A DNA stretch of 64,000 nucleotides from Struthio camelus. Its lineage: Eukaryota; Chordata; Aves; Struthioniformes; Struthionidae. Made by a program: the position numbers and the translations under genes. This document shows, piece after piece, positions 42,867 to 56,337 of this stretch (position 1 is the stretch's first letter; each line of letters begins with the position of its first letter). The stretch covers positions 26,830,997 through 26,894,996 of the forward strand of contig NC_090953.1 of assembly GCF_040807025.1 (NCBI RefSeq). Reading direction: 5' to 3'. Under the pieces are notes generated by a model. It had not been told where the DNA came from and did no database searches. It was given only the letters and a program-made list of their open reading frames with translations.

Positions 42867-44905
42867 AATCACAGAATCACAGAATGGTTTAGGTTGGAAG
42901 GGACCTCTGGAGATCATCTAGTCCAACCTCCCTGCTCAAGCAGGGTCCTCTAGAGCATATTGCCCAGGATCACATCCGGACGGGTTTTGAATATCTCCAG
43001 CGAAGGAGACTCCACTGCCTCGCTGGGCAACCTCTTCCAGTGCTCTGTCACCCTCCCAGTGAAGAAGTTTTTTTCTCAGATTCAGATGGAACTTCCTGTG
43101 GTTCAGTTTCTGCCCGTTGCCTCTTGTCCTGCTGCTGGGCACCACGGAGAAGAGGCTGGCCTCATCCTCTTGACACCCCCCTTCAGATACTTATACACGT
43201 TGATCAGATCACCTCTCAGTCTTCTCTTCTCCAGACTGAACAGGCCCAGCTCTCGCAGTCTTTCTTCCTAGGAGAGGTGCTCCAGTCCCCTCACCATCTT
43301 TGTAGCCCTCCGCTGGACTCTCTCCAGTAGCGCCATGTCTCTCTTGTACTGGGGAGCCCAGAATTGGGCACAGTACTCCAGGTGAGGCCTCCCCAGGGCT
43401 GAGGAGAGGGGCAGGATCACCTCCCTCCACCTGCTGGCAACACTCTGCCTCATGCACCCCAGGATACCATTGGCCTTCTTGGCCACAAGCCCACGTTGCT
43501 GGCTCATGCTTAACTTGTTTAACCTGAGGACTGGAAGAACCACTCCCAGGTCCTTCTCGGCAGAGCTACTTTCCAGCAGGTCAACCCCCAGCCTGTACTG
43601 CTGCATGGGATTATTTCTCCCGAGGTGCAGGACCTTGCACTTGCCTTTGCTGAACTTCAGGAGGTTCCTCTCCGCCCAGCTCTCCAGCCTGCCCTGGTCC
43701 CTCGGAATGGCAGCACTGCCTTCTGGTGTGTCAGCCACTCCCCCCAGTTTAGTATCCTCAGCAAACTTGCTGCGGGTGCACTCTGTCCCTTCCTCCAGGT
43801 CATTGAGGAATATATTGAACAAGACTGGACCCAGGACTGACCCCCTAGCCAGTGGGGCACCACTAGCTACACGCCTCCAACTTGACTCTGCGCCATTCAC
43901 CACAACCCTCCGAGCTCGGCCATCCAGCCAGTTCTCAATCCACCTCACCGTCCACTCCTCTAGCCCACACTTGCTGAGTTTACCTACGAGGATGTGATGG
44001 GAGACAGTGTCAAAAGCCTTGCTGAAGTCCAGGTAGACAGCATCCACTGCTCTCCCCTCATCTACCCAGCCGGTCATCCCATCCTAGAAGGCTATCAGAT
44101 TGGTCAAGCATGATTTCCCTTTGGTGAATCCATGCTGACTACTCCTGATCACCTTCTTGTCCTCCAGATGCTTAGTGAGGACCTCCAGGAGGAGCTGTTC
44201 CATCACCTTTCCTGGGATGGAGGGGAGGCTGACAGGCCTGTAGTTCCCTGGCTCCTCCTTCTTGCCCTTTTGGAAGGCTGGGGTGACATTGGCTTTCTTC
44301 CAGTCCTCAGGCACCTCTCCTGATCTCCAGGACCTCTCCAAGATGATGGAGAGTGGCCTAGCCATAACATCCGCCAGCTCTCTCAGCACTCGCGGATGCA
44401 TCCCGTCAGGACCCACGGATTTATGGAGGTCAAGTTTGGACAAAAGATCTCTAACCTGATCCTCCTCCTCCACCAAGGGGGAGTCTTCCTTTCTCCAGCC
44501 TTCCTCTCTTGTCCCCAGGGTCTGGAATTCCTGAGGGCTGGCCTTAGCAGTGAAGACTGAAGCAAAGGCAGCATTCAGTAACTCTGCCTTCTCTATTTCC
44601 TTTGTTACCAGGGCACCCGCCCCATTCAGCAGCGGGCCCACCTTGGCCCTAGTCTTCCTCTTGCTAGTGATGTATTTGAAGAAGCCCTTCTTGTTGTCCT
44701 TGGCATCCCTTGCCAGATTTCATTCCAACTGGGCCTTAGCCTTCCTCGTCGCATCCCTGCACACTCTGACAGCGTCCCTGTATTCCTCCCAAGTGGCCTG
44801 TCCCCTTTTCCACATTCTGTAGACTTCCTTCTTCTGTTGGAGTTCTGCCAGGAGCTCCTTGCTCATCCATGCAGGTCTCCTGCCCGCTTTGCTCGACTCG
44901 AATCT
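42867..44905 (-). mobile_element. Younger CR1 (CR1-E), unit 3 copy
   Basis: Same as 28797-30835 in unit 2, with the same three stops (TGA 44720-44722, TAG 44084-44086, TAG 43268-43270). Copied by unit duplication, not by a new insertion. Confidence 0.95.
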
Positions 44906-44942
44906 GCCTGTTCCAGGAGGAAACCACACCCACCATGCTTTT

Positions 44943-45030
44943 TTTCCCCTCTTCTGATATCAAATCAGAATTTCCCTTGTTGCAGCTTGTTCCCATTGTC
45001 TCCTGTCCTTTCCTTGTGCACCTGTAAGAA
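44943..45030 (-). mobile_element. Older CR1, 5' arm (unit 3)
   Basis: Unit 3 copy of the arm at 30873-30960. Confidence 0.65.
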
Positions 45031-45342
45031 GGAGGCGGCCTCTGTCTTCCCGAGGGTTCAGCCAGTAGATCTGGCCCGAGGAACTCCCCTTGCTCTTTCA
45101 CCACACCTGCAGTGAGCCCAGAGGCCCTGTTGCTCTTTGGGGACTGCAGGGGCACAAATCCCACCAAGCCCCGAGCCAGTTTAGGGAGCTGATCTGACCT
45201 GACCCTAGGGGCTCTCCTTGCCTCCTTCACCACAAGCCATGGGCTTCTCTGAGGGGCACAGACTGGAGAGCACAGCATGCAGAGAAGGATGTCCAGGAGG
45301 AAAGTCCTGGCCCGAGGCTCTCCACTGCCAGCCGGGGAAAGG

Positions 45343-45346
45343 AAAA
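45343..45346 (-). terminator. Pol III terminator of tRNA-Leu, unit 3
   Basis: TTTT on the minus strand, 16 nt after the tRNA. Confidence 0.8.
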
Positions 45347-45362
45347 GAGGCAGCGACAAGCT

Positions 45363-45445
45363 TGTCAGGAGTGGGATTCGAACCCACGCCTCCCACGGAG
45401 ACTGCGACCTGAACGCAGCGCCTTAGACCGCTCGGCCACCCTGAC
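45363..45445 (-). tRNA. tRNA-Leu-CAG: tRNA-Leu (CAG), unit 3
   Basis: Same sequence as the unit 2 gene. Confidence 0.96.
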
Positions 45446-48127
45446 CCCTCTGCCAACCTTGGCTCAGCTCCTGCCCTGAAGGCTGTCCCCTCTGCAGCGT
45501 GTCTCTGGCTGTCTCTCCCCAGGAAACAGGGGGTTTGGTTCCTGATGTTTCCCGCCCCGCAGCCTTCCTGCTGGCCCCAGTTCTGCCCCTGCTCTCCTCT
45601 TCCTGCCCGCCTCCAAAGCCAGCCTGGCTGGGGGCTGGGGAAGGGCAAGCTGGGCAGAACCTGGTGGGTCAGGAAGCACCACCTCCCCAGCTCCGCTGCC
45701 AGCAGGACGGCGTCCTGCGGTGGGCTCAGACCACCAGCCTTGGGGTGCCCTCTCTGCTGGTGCCACAGAGCTGCCCATGCGGGGCCTCTCAGGGCCACCT
45801 TTTCCTGCCTCAGAAATGTCCCAGCCCCCTGGATGCTCTGGGTGGGCGGGGGCAGTGTGTTAGGGCTGGGAGTGTAGATTAGGCACCATGGACAGCCCCC
45901 CCGCCTGGCTCTGGGTTTTCCTGTGTGGCCATCCCCTCCCCACACAGCTTGGGGTGCAAATGGAGCCTGTGGGCACATCTCCCTTCTTGCACTGTAAAGG
46001 AACACTGCCAAGGCCCCCTCCCCACCTCCTGCCCCCGCCCACCCATGCGCGCGCGCACACACACACGCACACGCTTGCAGAGACTGTACAGGCAAGCTTG
46101 GCTCAACGAGAGCGATTATCACTAGCGACTCCTGAAACGGTGAGCCCTGCTATTACGGGATAAGGCCATGCTACGGCTGTGCCAGTCCCACAAGTAGCTG
46201 CTGCTGAAAGGGATGGCCACATGCCCCTCTGTCCCAATCCCACCTTGTCCCTCACGCTGGCTCTGACACTCTCCTGACAGGGAGCTGGTGTAGAGGGTGA
46301 TGCTGGTTGGGAACCATTGATTTACGTGGGGAGTTACTTTCTCCCGGTGCAGCTCCGTGAAGCTGCACTCATCATGGGCCCACATAAGCACCGGAGAAAG
46401 CACGAGGGAAGCAGAGAGAGGACATGGCCAGAAACAGAGCGGCTTTCGCCTCTGCAGGGCGCTTTCCTGTCCAGCTGGCTTTTCTGCAGGGCCAAACACC
46501 GTGCGCTGGGTGAGCAAGCGAGTGAGCCACGCTTTCAGACAAGCCCTGACTTGCGCATGCACAAAATATGCTCTGCTAGCCTCAAACATCTCCGCAAGCC
46601 GACAGGAAACTGCGGGCTTACTGACCTCCTGCTGCCTCAGGATGTGGGTCTGGGTGCCCCCCTGGTTATGCAAGTGGGAGGCCACCGGACCCCTTGACAC
46701 AGGCACCATGGTGGCAGGTCAGGGGCCAGCTCCGTTAGGCTCTCTGCAGCTGAATTTACAACAGCTGGAGCACTGCAGGCCACTCTGCAGAACCAAGAAA
46801 TGGAGGGGAACAGCTTCCAAGAAGTGGCTTTTTGTGCGGTATCTGTCACTGTTTTCCTGTACTGTAGACAAAACCAAGGTGGAAAGAGAGGGGCACCTTC
46901 AGAGCTTCTTTAAAAGCTTTTCACCATTCAGACCCCGTGCTGCTCCAGCCTCTTAGAGGAGGAGCCTGAGTGTCCGGGAGCAGCAAGCGCCGGCTGATCC
47001 CTAAGGGATGGGGAGCCGGGTGCGATAACACGACTGGCTGGGCAAGGACCTTGCCTGCCAGGGTCCCTTCCCACCGCCACCAAGCCAGGCAAACAGGGCA
47101 GGCCTGGAGATGCTAGCGAGGCTCAGCAAAGAGTACAGATCACCAGGGAAGTTCACCTGGTGATGAGGCAGGTCCGAGGTCAAGCTGGGAAGTAAATCTG
47201 CAGCTCAGGGTCAGGGTCAGAATCGGGTCTGGCAAGGGTGGTGAGGGTCAGACGCAGTCCAGTGATCACCAGGCAGGTCCATGGTGAAAAGGCAGGTCTG
47301 AGGTCAGGCTGGGACGTCAGACCGCGGGTCAGTGTCCAGATCAATGGGGTCCATGGCTAGGCAGGGACATGGCCGTGACAGAGCCAGAGACTAGTACTCC
47401 CACAACATAGCGCAGCCAGAGGAAAGGCCTAGGGCTGAGCTTAAATGGGGCTCCTGGGCCCACAGGAAGAGGGTGCATGGTGGTGGGGGGGGGAGGTCCG
47501 AGCTGAGGCTGGTCAGGGCACTGAAGCCTATCAGTGCCCTCAGGGCTGTGACAGAGGGGGTCCCTCTCTCTGCTCAGCAGTGCCAGGAGCAGGCAGAAAG
47601 AGGGCCCAGCATAGCCCCGTGGTCTCATTGAACAGTCTCCCAAGGCCACCCTCCCACTGCTCTCCAAGAACCCAGAAACTCAGCGCAGTGACTCAGAAAA
47701 ATCCAGCTCTGCCCTTGGAGAATATAGGTGTCTTTCTCTCCCTGGGAATGGAGAGAAAAGTGTGACTTGGAGCTGTGATTTGATTTCAGCACACCTGAGC
47801 TCTGTATTCTTGCTCTGGACAAGCCAACATGCTGTCACGGTGCTCCTGAGTCATGGCAAGAGTACGCATGTCTTTCCCACTGGCAGGCGCCACACAGGCA
47901 AGTGTGGGACTCCGGATGGTGTAGCCCATAGAAGAGGGGTTTGCTCTGGGGTGCTCCCCAGGAGTTAGCGAACCCCAGGTGCACCATGGCTGTGGGGTTG
48001 CTGCACCCTGGGGGCACACCCTCTAACCACCCCATGATTGACAAGACCACATAAAGGAGAAGTGACACCGCAGACCCACACCACAAACATCTAGGGGCTG
48101 TGGAGCCATCCCCCACAGAACGACCTG

Positions 48128-48662
48128 TTACTGGGCGTACCGTTACCAACAATTGCTACCCATGCTGGGTACGAGGGCTGGGCTGGGCACGAGGTTACCT
48201 GTTGGTATGCACTCTGCTATTGACTAGAGCCATACAGCTTTTGTATACCTGTGGGCTGGCGTTGTTTCGACTGGGTGTAAAAGAGAGGAAGCCCCATGGG
48301 TTTGTTGCGGACTTGGACCCATGGTCCGCTGGCCTGCAGACCCGAGGACCCACCCGTCAGTGGGGATGCCCCTAATGTCAACAGCGTGGTGAGGAGAATC
48401 CGGGGAAAACTGTACCGGAGGGGTGGCCCGTGAGGGGCGAGAGCGGTCACCGTACCACCGTGCACCCGTGATTTAACCGTACAGCTCTGATAAGTATATG
48501 TACTTTCAGTTCTGTTATATTTCTCGCTATACTACACTGCACTTTTAGCTTTGTTATAACCTCCCATCTCTAATAAATTCTCACCCTTGACAAATGACAA
48601 TCTCCCCGGTTCAGCGCAGCTAACTCGGGAATCCGAAAGAATCCCAGACACCCCTCTAGTGG
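48128..48662 (+). mobile_element. Possible solo LTR, unit 4 copy
   Basis: Unit 4 copy of the LTR-like fossil at 2319-2853; same position within the unit. Confidence 0.35.
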
Positions 48663-49032
48663 TGCGTCACACCCACGCGCTTTGAAGGCTGATGAACTGA
48701 GAAGCCAAAGACTTTGCCCGCAATGCCGCCCCATGGCCAGTTCCTGGGGAAGCAAGAGGGCTTCCTTCTGCCTTGGTTGGGGACTGGAGGGCTGCGTAGG
48801 GAGGGCTCTACCACAGTAACCCCCGGAGGGAGGCTGTGGCAGTCTGAAGGAGTGTGTGGGGGGGGGGGGGGGGGAAGGGGCTGGGGAGTCAAAGAGAAAG
48901 GACAGGACATGAGCCAAGCGCTGAGCAACGACTGAGCTCCAGTTCCTGTGGGGAAGAGGCTCACTTGCTGCCGTGGTGCAGAGGAGGGAGGAGAGTGCAG
49001 CGCTCTCTGGGAGCTGGGAATTCGTGGAACGA

Positions 49033-49206
49033 GACAGACTGGAAGGGATCTCCGGAGGCCTCTAATTCAACTGCCCGCTCAAAGCAGGACTAGTGCCAAA
49101 GCTGGAGCCGGTCGCTCAGTGCCTGGCCCTGACACATTTTGAATTTGCTCTCCACGGAAGGAGAGTCCAAACTTCTCTGGGCACCTGCTCCACACAGCTT
49201 CAATGC
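49033..49206 (-). mobile_element. Old CR1 3' fragment, unit 4 copy
   Basis: Copy of the fragment at 3217-3390; same as in unit 3. Confidence 0.75.
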
Positions 49207-49255
49207 TCACTGAGTTAACGCTGCAGTTAACAACTGGCTGCACCGCTGGTGTTGG

Positions 49256-51216
49256 CAGCAGGGTTTTGGTTTCTATGACCGTGGGACCCTGTTTGAAGAT
49301 CTGATGGAGAGAGCTGATGGAGAGAGCTGATGGAGAGAGCTGGGATCCACCTCACCAAGTGGGGCATGCGTGTCTTTGCCAACAGGTTGACCAGCCTGGC
49401 AAGGAGGGCTTTAAACTAGGCAAGATGGGGGAAGGGGAGTGTTATAGAGACAGGATAGTCAGTAAAACACTGCTCAAGTCAGGATGCCTCCAGCGGGTGC
49501 ATGCAGCCAGGGGCACAGCGCGGGACATGGCTATGGAGCATCCTCTTGCACCTCTCCTGAGAAGCCTGCATGCCCCATTTGGCTCTCTGAAATGCCTGTA
49601 CACCAATGCACGCGGCATGGGGAATCAGCAGGAAGAATTAGAGATCTGTGTGCGGTTGCAGGGCCAGGATCTCGTTGCAGTTACAGAGACGTGGTGCGAT
49701 AGCACACGTGACTGGAATGCTGTCATGGATGGCTATGCACTTTTTAGGAAAGATGGCTATGCACTTTTTAGGAAAGACAGGCTAGGAAGGCGAGGTGCTG
49801 TGGAGTTACTCTTTATGTGAGGGAGCAACTAGAATGTCTGGAGCTCTGCCTCGGGGTGGATGAAGAGCAAGCTGAGAGCTTATGGGTAAGGATTAAAGGG
49901 CAGGCTAACATGGGTGACACTGTTGTGGGGGTTTACTACAGGCCACCTGATCAGGAAGAAGTAGTCAATGGGGCCTTCTACAGACAGCTGGAAGTAGCCT
50001 CACGATCAGAGGCCCTGGTTCTCCCGGGAGACTTCAACCACCCTGACATCTGCTGGGAAGAGAGCACAGCTAGGCACAAACAGTCGAGGAGGGTCCTGCA
50101 GAGCACTGATGATAACTTCTTGACACAGGTGGTGGAGACGCCAACAAGGAGAGGTGTGCTGCTTGACCTTGTGCTAACAAACAAAGGAGGCCTGGTTGGA
50201 TCTGTGAAGGCTGGGGGCAGCCTTGGCTGTAGTGGAGTTCAGGCTCCTACGAGGAGGAAGCAGGGCAATAAGTAATATAAGTCAGATCACAACCCTGGAC
50301 TTCAGGAGAGCTAACTTTGGCCTCTTCAGGGACCTCCTCAGGGGAATCTCATGGGGTAGGGCCCTAGCAGGAAGAGGGGTCCAGGAGAGCCGGTTAATAT
50401 TCAAGCATCGTTTCCTCCAGGCTCAAGACGGGTGCATCCCTCTTGAGTAGGAAGTCCAGCAAAGTGGGCAGGAGACCTGCATGGATGAGCAAGGAGCTCC
50501 TGGCAGAACTCCAACAGAAGAAGGAAGTCTACAGAATGTGGAAAAGGGGACAGGCCACTTGGGAGGAATACAGGGACGTTGTCAGAGTGTGCAGGGATGC
50601 GACGAGGAAGGCTAAGGCCCAGTTGGAATGAAATCTGGCAAGGGATGCCAAGGACAACCAGAAGGGCTTCTTCAACTACATCCTGGAGGTCCTCACTGAG
50701 CATGTGGAGGACAAGGAGGTGATCAGGAGTAGTCAGCACGGGTTCACCAAAGGGAAATCATGCTTGACCTTCTCTGATGGCCTGACTGGCTGGGTAGATG
50801 AGGGCAGAGCAGTGGATGCTGTCTCCCTGCACTTCAGCAAGGCTTCTGACACTGTCTCCCATCACTTTCTCATAGGTAAACTCAGCAAGTGTGGATTGAA
50901 TGAGTGGACAGTGAGGTGGCCTGAGGACCGGCTGGATGGCCGAGCTCAGAGGGTTGTGGTCAGTGGCACAGAGGCCTGTAGCTCGCACTGTCCCGCAGGG
51001 GTCAGTCCTGGGTCCAGTCCTGTTCAACGTATTCATCGATGACCTGGACGAAGGCACAGAGTGCACCCGCAGCAAGTTTGCTGAGGATACTAAACTGTGG
51101 GGGAGTGGCTGACACACCAGAAGGCAGTGCTGCCGTTCCGAGGGACCAGGACAGGCTGGAGAGCTGGGCGGAGAGGAACCTCCTGAAGTTCAACAAAGGC
51201 AAGGGCAGGGTCCTGC
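49256..51216 (+). mobile_element. CR1-A, unit 4 copy
   Basis: Same broken CR1, indistinguishable by eye from the unit 3 copy (CDSTRDW and KCGLNEW). Confidence 0.93.
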
Positions 51217-51568
51217 CATCAGGAAGCTGTGGATTTAGCTCCCTGAAGGGAAGGGAGAAACAGCTTTGTGCCCAGGACACCCACACTCTTGTGGGGGGAC
51301 CTCTCTGTGGTCCACTGCCTGTGAACCACAGCAGTCTCTGCCCCTCGGGGGCACTTTTGGAGGCCTGGATGCTAAGAAAGCAAAGGAGAAGGTGGGAGAA
51401 GATGCTGAGAAAGCAAAGGAGAACGCAGGAGGAGCACAGACAAGGGGCTGAGGAGTGGCACAGCCACCAACCAGCCCTGGCCAGAGACCTGGAGCGCAGC
51501 ACTGCGGGGAGTGCTGGTGCACGTGCCCAAAGTGAGAGGCCCCACCTCTCAGGGGGGCGGGGTGGGGC

Positions 51569-51572
51569 AAAA
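51569..51572 (-). terminator. Pol III terminator of tRNA-iMet, unit 4
   Basis: TTTT on the minus strand just after the tRNA. Confidence 0.85.
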
Positions 51573-51578
51573 GGGCCA

Positions 51579-51650
51579 TAGCAGAGGATGGTTTCGATCC
51601 ATCGACCTCTGGGTTATGGGCCCAGCACACTTCCGCTGCGCCACTCTGCT
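51579..51650 (-). tRNA. tRNA-iMet-CAT: Initiator tRNA-Met (CAT), unit 4
   Basis: Same sequence as the unit 1 gene; initiator features intact. Confidence 0.96.
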
Positions 51651-53359
51651 CCCCCCAGCAGCTTTGTGGGGAGATGGCAGGGCCCTCCCTGCCACTCCCA
51701 GGCACTGACCGTGCCAGCTCTTGGGCTCGGGGGGTTGCCGTTCCTCCTGCCTGGGCCTGGTCCCACGGAGGAAAAAAGTCTCCCCCGGGAAGCCCCAAGG
51801 CCGTGGGCCCGGGCTGAAGCCGCCTTGGTTTGCCCTTATGACGCCATCTCCTGCCTGGCACAGACCCAGGGGAAAGCGGGGAGTTTGTGTTTGCCCAACT
51901 GAGCTGCCTCTGCAGGGGAGGACAGAAACCCCAGAGCCAGGGGGCAGCCTGCCTGCCTGCATTGTGCTGGGAGCGCTTGCTTCCCAACGAGTGGATGAGT
52001 GTCTGATGCTCTCCTAGCCAGGAAAAGGCTCCCCTCCACCTGGAGTCACGTGCCTCTCCTGCACACAGTGCTTTCCTTGTGCAGGCTTGGTGAGCCCTGG
52101 GAGCCCCCGGTGGCTTTCTGCCCTGGAGAGGCAGGTTCCACCTCTGCTGGTGACCTGCTGCTGACACACTTCCTCAGAGCCGCTGCCCAGGCCAAGCCTG
52201 AAGAGCTGCGCTAGAGTGACCCCTGAGCCCAATGGATGCTCTCTTGCTGCCATCCCAAGGACGTTTTGGGCACCTCCATTTCAGTCCGCAGCAAGGGAAG
52301 GAGGAAGCCCCAAACCAAGTCAACCCTGCTGGCCCCTTGCTGCCCCACATGACTGAGTTGTGGCAGGGCACCCTGCCAAGGGGGAAAGCCCCATCACCTG
52401 GAAGGACTCAGGGACTGGCTCTGTCTCTTGCAAACTGCCCTGTGCTCACCAAAGACAGCAGCTGCGGTGCTTTAGTGCAAACCAGTGCTGGAGGAAGTAG
52501 GAGCAGGGAGGGCAGAGGAAGGCAGGAGTTAAGTGATGTTAGGAAGGAACTGGTGCAGGCTAGAGCAACGATTCCCAGGCGCTTTCCTGGCAGTGCCCTC
52601 TTTCCCAGGGCCCTGGACTTCTCTGCCTTGACAAAGCTCTGCTTCAGATGTGCCTTCCAGGCCCACCTGCCGTGCAGGCGTGTCAGGGCTCCTTGGCCTT
52701 GCTGGTGAGCTGACTGGCAGCTGTGTCCAACGCGGTGTCCCCACAGCTGTGTTCAACACGGTGTCCAGGCTCTCTGGCCTGGGGCCCAGAGGTGCGCCCC
52801 CTCCCCACGGAGCCCATAGTCTTCCTGGGTGGGAAGGAAACCCAGGCCTCCTGCATGTGCAGGAACCAGAGGAGCGCAGAGCTGGGCACTGCTTCCTCTC
52901 AGGCTGACGCAAGGGGAAGGAAAAATATCACTGTGGATGCCTGTTCCTGCATAGCAGCAGGGAAATAAGACTGTAAGGAGTATAATTACCCCAGAATGTC
53001 TTTGTCCAGGATTTCCCCAGCTCTGCTTCCTCCCCAGGGCTGGGCATCTGGTGGCACCTTCTGTCCAGTCCGCCTCACTCCACAGCAGGCACTGGGAGGT
53101 AAGTGAGACACTTCCCCTGGAGTCCCAGGTGTGGTGCCTCTGTTGGGGTGTATTGCAGCCCTCATGTTCCTGCCTGCTGTCCACGTCTGAATGCGCTCGT
53201 CTGTGGGTCTGTGCGTGCCCAGCTGTGGTGTGTCCAAAGAGTGCAAAGGAGAACTCCCCCCTCCCCCATCCCCCTAGTGCAGCCTGGCCCTGGAACTCGC
53301 AGCAGGCCGGACGAGTTGCACAGGGCACGTGATCACTGCTGCTGAGAGGTTTGGGGCAG

Positions 53360-53441
53360 GAAGCTGTGGCCGAGTGGGGAAGGCGATGGACGTGAAACGC
53401 ATGGGGGTTTCCCTGCGCAGGTTCGAATCCTGCCAACTATG
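53360..53441 (+). pseudogene. tRNA-Ser pseudogene (TGA), unit 4
   Basis: Same sequence as the unit 1 pseudogene. Confidence 0.85.
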
Positions 53442-53941
53442 GGGCACCTGTCCCCTTTTGGGCTGCCTGGAGCGACCAGGCTCCAGCCCTGGACAAAGCC
53501 TCACAGCCACAGTCCCTCCAGCTGAACAGCGTGCCCGGTGAACCCTCCATCCCTCTAGTCACCCTCAGCTTCCCCCCAGAGTCGCCAGGGCGCGTGCAAA
53601 CCCCCTCTCTCCTTTCCCAGCCACACAGGCTCACACCTTTCCTGACAGAGACATGCTCTCCTCTGGGGACGGATGGATTTTCTTCTCAGGGGCATGTTTT
53701 TCCCACGGGGCCAGAGCTGAGATGCACGTGCTTCTGTGATGGGAAGGGAGGCGTCCTTTGTGGAAACTTCTGCAAGTTTTTGCAGCATCAGGAGAAGAGG
53801 CAGGGGCAGGGCAATGCTGCTTCCTATTCTTTTTCCTTCTGCTGCATCTTTCTCCCCTCTCAGACTCCCGGGATAGTCTTGAAAGCTCAGCGAGGGTCAG
53901 AGAGTGCCTGGGACGAGCAGGAGGCAGGCATAGGTCTGCAT

Positions 53942-54013
53942 GCGTTGGTGGTATAGTGGTGAGCATAGCTGCCTTCCAAGCAGTTGACCCGGGTTCGATT
54001 CCCGGACAACGCA
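53942..54013 (+). tRNA. tRNA-Gly-TCC: tRNA-Gly (TCC), unit 4 variant
   Basis: Same variant as unit 3: paired CCCGG T stem and G7:A66 mismatch. Confidence 0.88.
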
Positions 54014-54020
54014 CATGCAC

Positions 54021-54024
54021 TTTT
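54021..54024 (+). terminator. Pol III terminator of tRNA-Gly, unit 4
   Basis: TTTT 8 nt after the tRNA. Confidence 0.85.
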
Positions 54025-54111
54025 CTTCTCCCAGGCGCCTGCAGAGGCCCTTCCACCTCCTGCCAGAAAAGAGCCCAGGCAGGGCTGCATGCACAGGCAG
54101 GGTGAGGCACC

Positions 54112-54395
54112 TTGACCTTCTCTGTGGCCTTTTGCTGTGCTCACTCCAGTGTGGCCTTGTCTCTCTCGTACCGGGAAGCCCAGAAATGGACACAGCACTC
54201 CAGATGTGCTCTCACCAGTGCTGAGCAGAGGGGAAGGATCACACCTCCCTCAGCCTGCTGGCAACGCTCTTCCTAACGCAGCCCAGGATGCTGCCAGCCG
54301 CCTTTGCTGCAAGGGCACGTTGCTGCCTCAAGTGCTGAAGGCCTTCCGGGACACAACAGCTCTGCTCTGAAATAAGTGCCCGTGAGATACCAAGC
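54112..54395 (-). mobile_element. CR1-B remnant, unit 4 (3' part deleted)
   Basis: Same truncated remnant and same junction as in unit 3. Confidence 0.85.
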
Positions 54396-54834
54396 TCCTG
54401 GGGAGCTGACAGAGCCCCTAACTGCTGGAACCAGAAACATGACGGCACCAGTGGAGTCCCTGCAAGGGCACCTGGCATGCAGATGCCCAGGGGCTCCTGC
54501 AGAGGGAGGAAGGACACTTTGAAGAGCCCTGTTCACTTGCTGCCAGGTGCGGACTGGCCCGAGAGGGAAGGCAGAGGCAACAGCCCTGAGTCCGCAGAAG
54601 AGCTCCACCTACTGCAAAGATGGTGTAACTCGAGCAGCAGTCCCTGCTGGGAGATGTGGGTGGTACAGCTTTGGGAAGAGTAATGCATGAACTGGGGGAC
54701 TGAACAGTGACACGGGATGTGGCTTGGTGTTTGGCTGCATGCTTGTAAGTACGAGGCCTTGGTTTGCTCCTGAGCAGCCCCGGTGCTTCTTGCCTCCAGT
54801 GCCTCCTGTAAGTAACCACCTGTCTTAGCAAAAA

Positions 54835-55610
54835 GAGACAAGGCCCGGACTGTCGGCTCGGCAGGCTGGAGAAACGGGCAGACAGGAGCCGCAGGAAGTT
54901 CAGCAAGGCAAAGTGCAACGCCCTGCACCCGGCGAGGAATAACCCCAGGCACCCGGGGAGGAATAACCCCAGGCGCCAGTACATGGTGGGGGCCGACCTG
55001 CTGGAAAGCAGCTTTGCAGAAAAGACCTGGGGGTCCTGGCACCCTACAAGCTGACCACAAGCCAGCAACGTGCCTTTGTGGCAAAGGCGGCCCACGGTAG
55101 GCTGGGCTGCGTGAGGAAGAGTGTTGCCACCAGGTCAAGGGAAGTGGTGCTTTCCCCTCTACTCAGCGCTCCAGAGGCCACATCTGGAGCGCGGTCTCCA
55201 GTTCTGGGCTCCGCAGTGGAAGAAAGAGAGGGCCCTACCGGCACGAGTCCAGCAAAGAGGCACAAGGATGATTAGGGGCCTGGAGAACCTCTCATATGAG
55301 GAGAGGCTGAGAGAGTCGGGACTGTTGAGCCCGGAGAAGAGAAGGCTCACGGGGCATCTTACCAGTGCGTATAACTATCCAACGGGAGGGTCGAACGAAG
55401 ACAGACCAAGGGAGTGGTGCCCCTCTTCTCGGTGGTGCCCACTGACAGGGCAAGAGTCATCGCACACAAACTGAACACGGGAAATTCAGCTTGAACGTGA
55501 GAAAATGCTTCTTTAGCGTGAGGCTGGCTGAACATTGGAACAGGTGGCCCAGAGAGGTTGTGGATTCTCCATCCTTGGTTTTCCCTCCTCAGGTTCTGGC
55601 AGAGAGAGGT
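54835..55610 (+). mobile_element. CR1-C, unit 4 copy
   Basis: Same fragment as at 10095-10870. Confidence 0.88.
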
Positions 55611-56337
55611 AAGCTCAGGACAGGGGGGAATGCTTTCCTGTGCAGAGCGGGTGGCTAACGGAGGCTGGCGGAGAAAGAAACACCACCACGAGTCTCCAGC
55701 TATGCTGCACAACATCTTTAATGAGCAGGAAGGAAAAAAGGAAAAAAAGCAGCACAGAGACCAAGACACATGTTTCCTGGGTTGAGTGAGGCACAGAGAA
55801 TTGCCCGTTTCCCCAGGACAAGCGGCATGCAAAGCGTTTGCCTTTTCCCATTCCAGCTCTACCTTGTGGCAATCACATCCTACCTACAGCAATTCCTAAC
55901 CCCCAAACCGTCCTGCCGTCAGCAGGAGACTCAGCAGAGCGGACGAGCACGAGCTCTTTCTCGAGGAGCTCAGAGTGCAGCAGAGCCAGAGGCAGCATGG
56001 CGAGGCCTGGCTCTGTGAGGTGGAGCTGGGAACTCAGTGCGCTCAGGCCTCCAGCCCTTTCAAGACCCCCACCAGATCAGCCTTTCTTTTCTTTCCTCAT
56101 CTTTCTCTGTGCCCTCCAAATCCAGTTCTAGCTGCATGTCCCCGAGGGGCCTGCGGCTGGTTTTCTTAAAATGCACAACAAGCGTTACATCTCACCTTAA
56201 GGCTGGATTTGAGGGCCTGGCAGCAAAGATTTGCCTAACCCACTGCTTATTGCCCCAGGTCCGGGCACTAAGGACAAGGACAAGGCTGGGCGTGCAGACG
56301 TGAGCATGGGGAGTCCAGCAGTGGTGTGCATGATGCA

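Larger units (their letters stand above)
31740..45809 (+). repeat. Tandem unit 3 (14,070 bp, short form)
   Basis: Third copy. Like unit 2 it has the CR1-E/tRNA-Leu cassette and lacks the 2.9-kb block. It has also lost 1,037 bp (junction at 40041/40042), removing tRNA-Gln(CTG) and the 3' part of CR1-B, and a net 39 bp just downstream of tRNA-Gly. tRNA content: iMet(-), Ser pseudogene(+), Gly variant(+), Cys(+), Leu(-). Confidence 0.97.
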
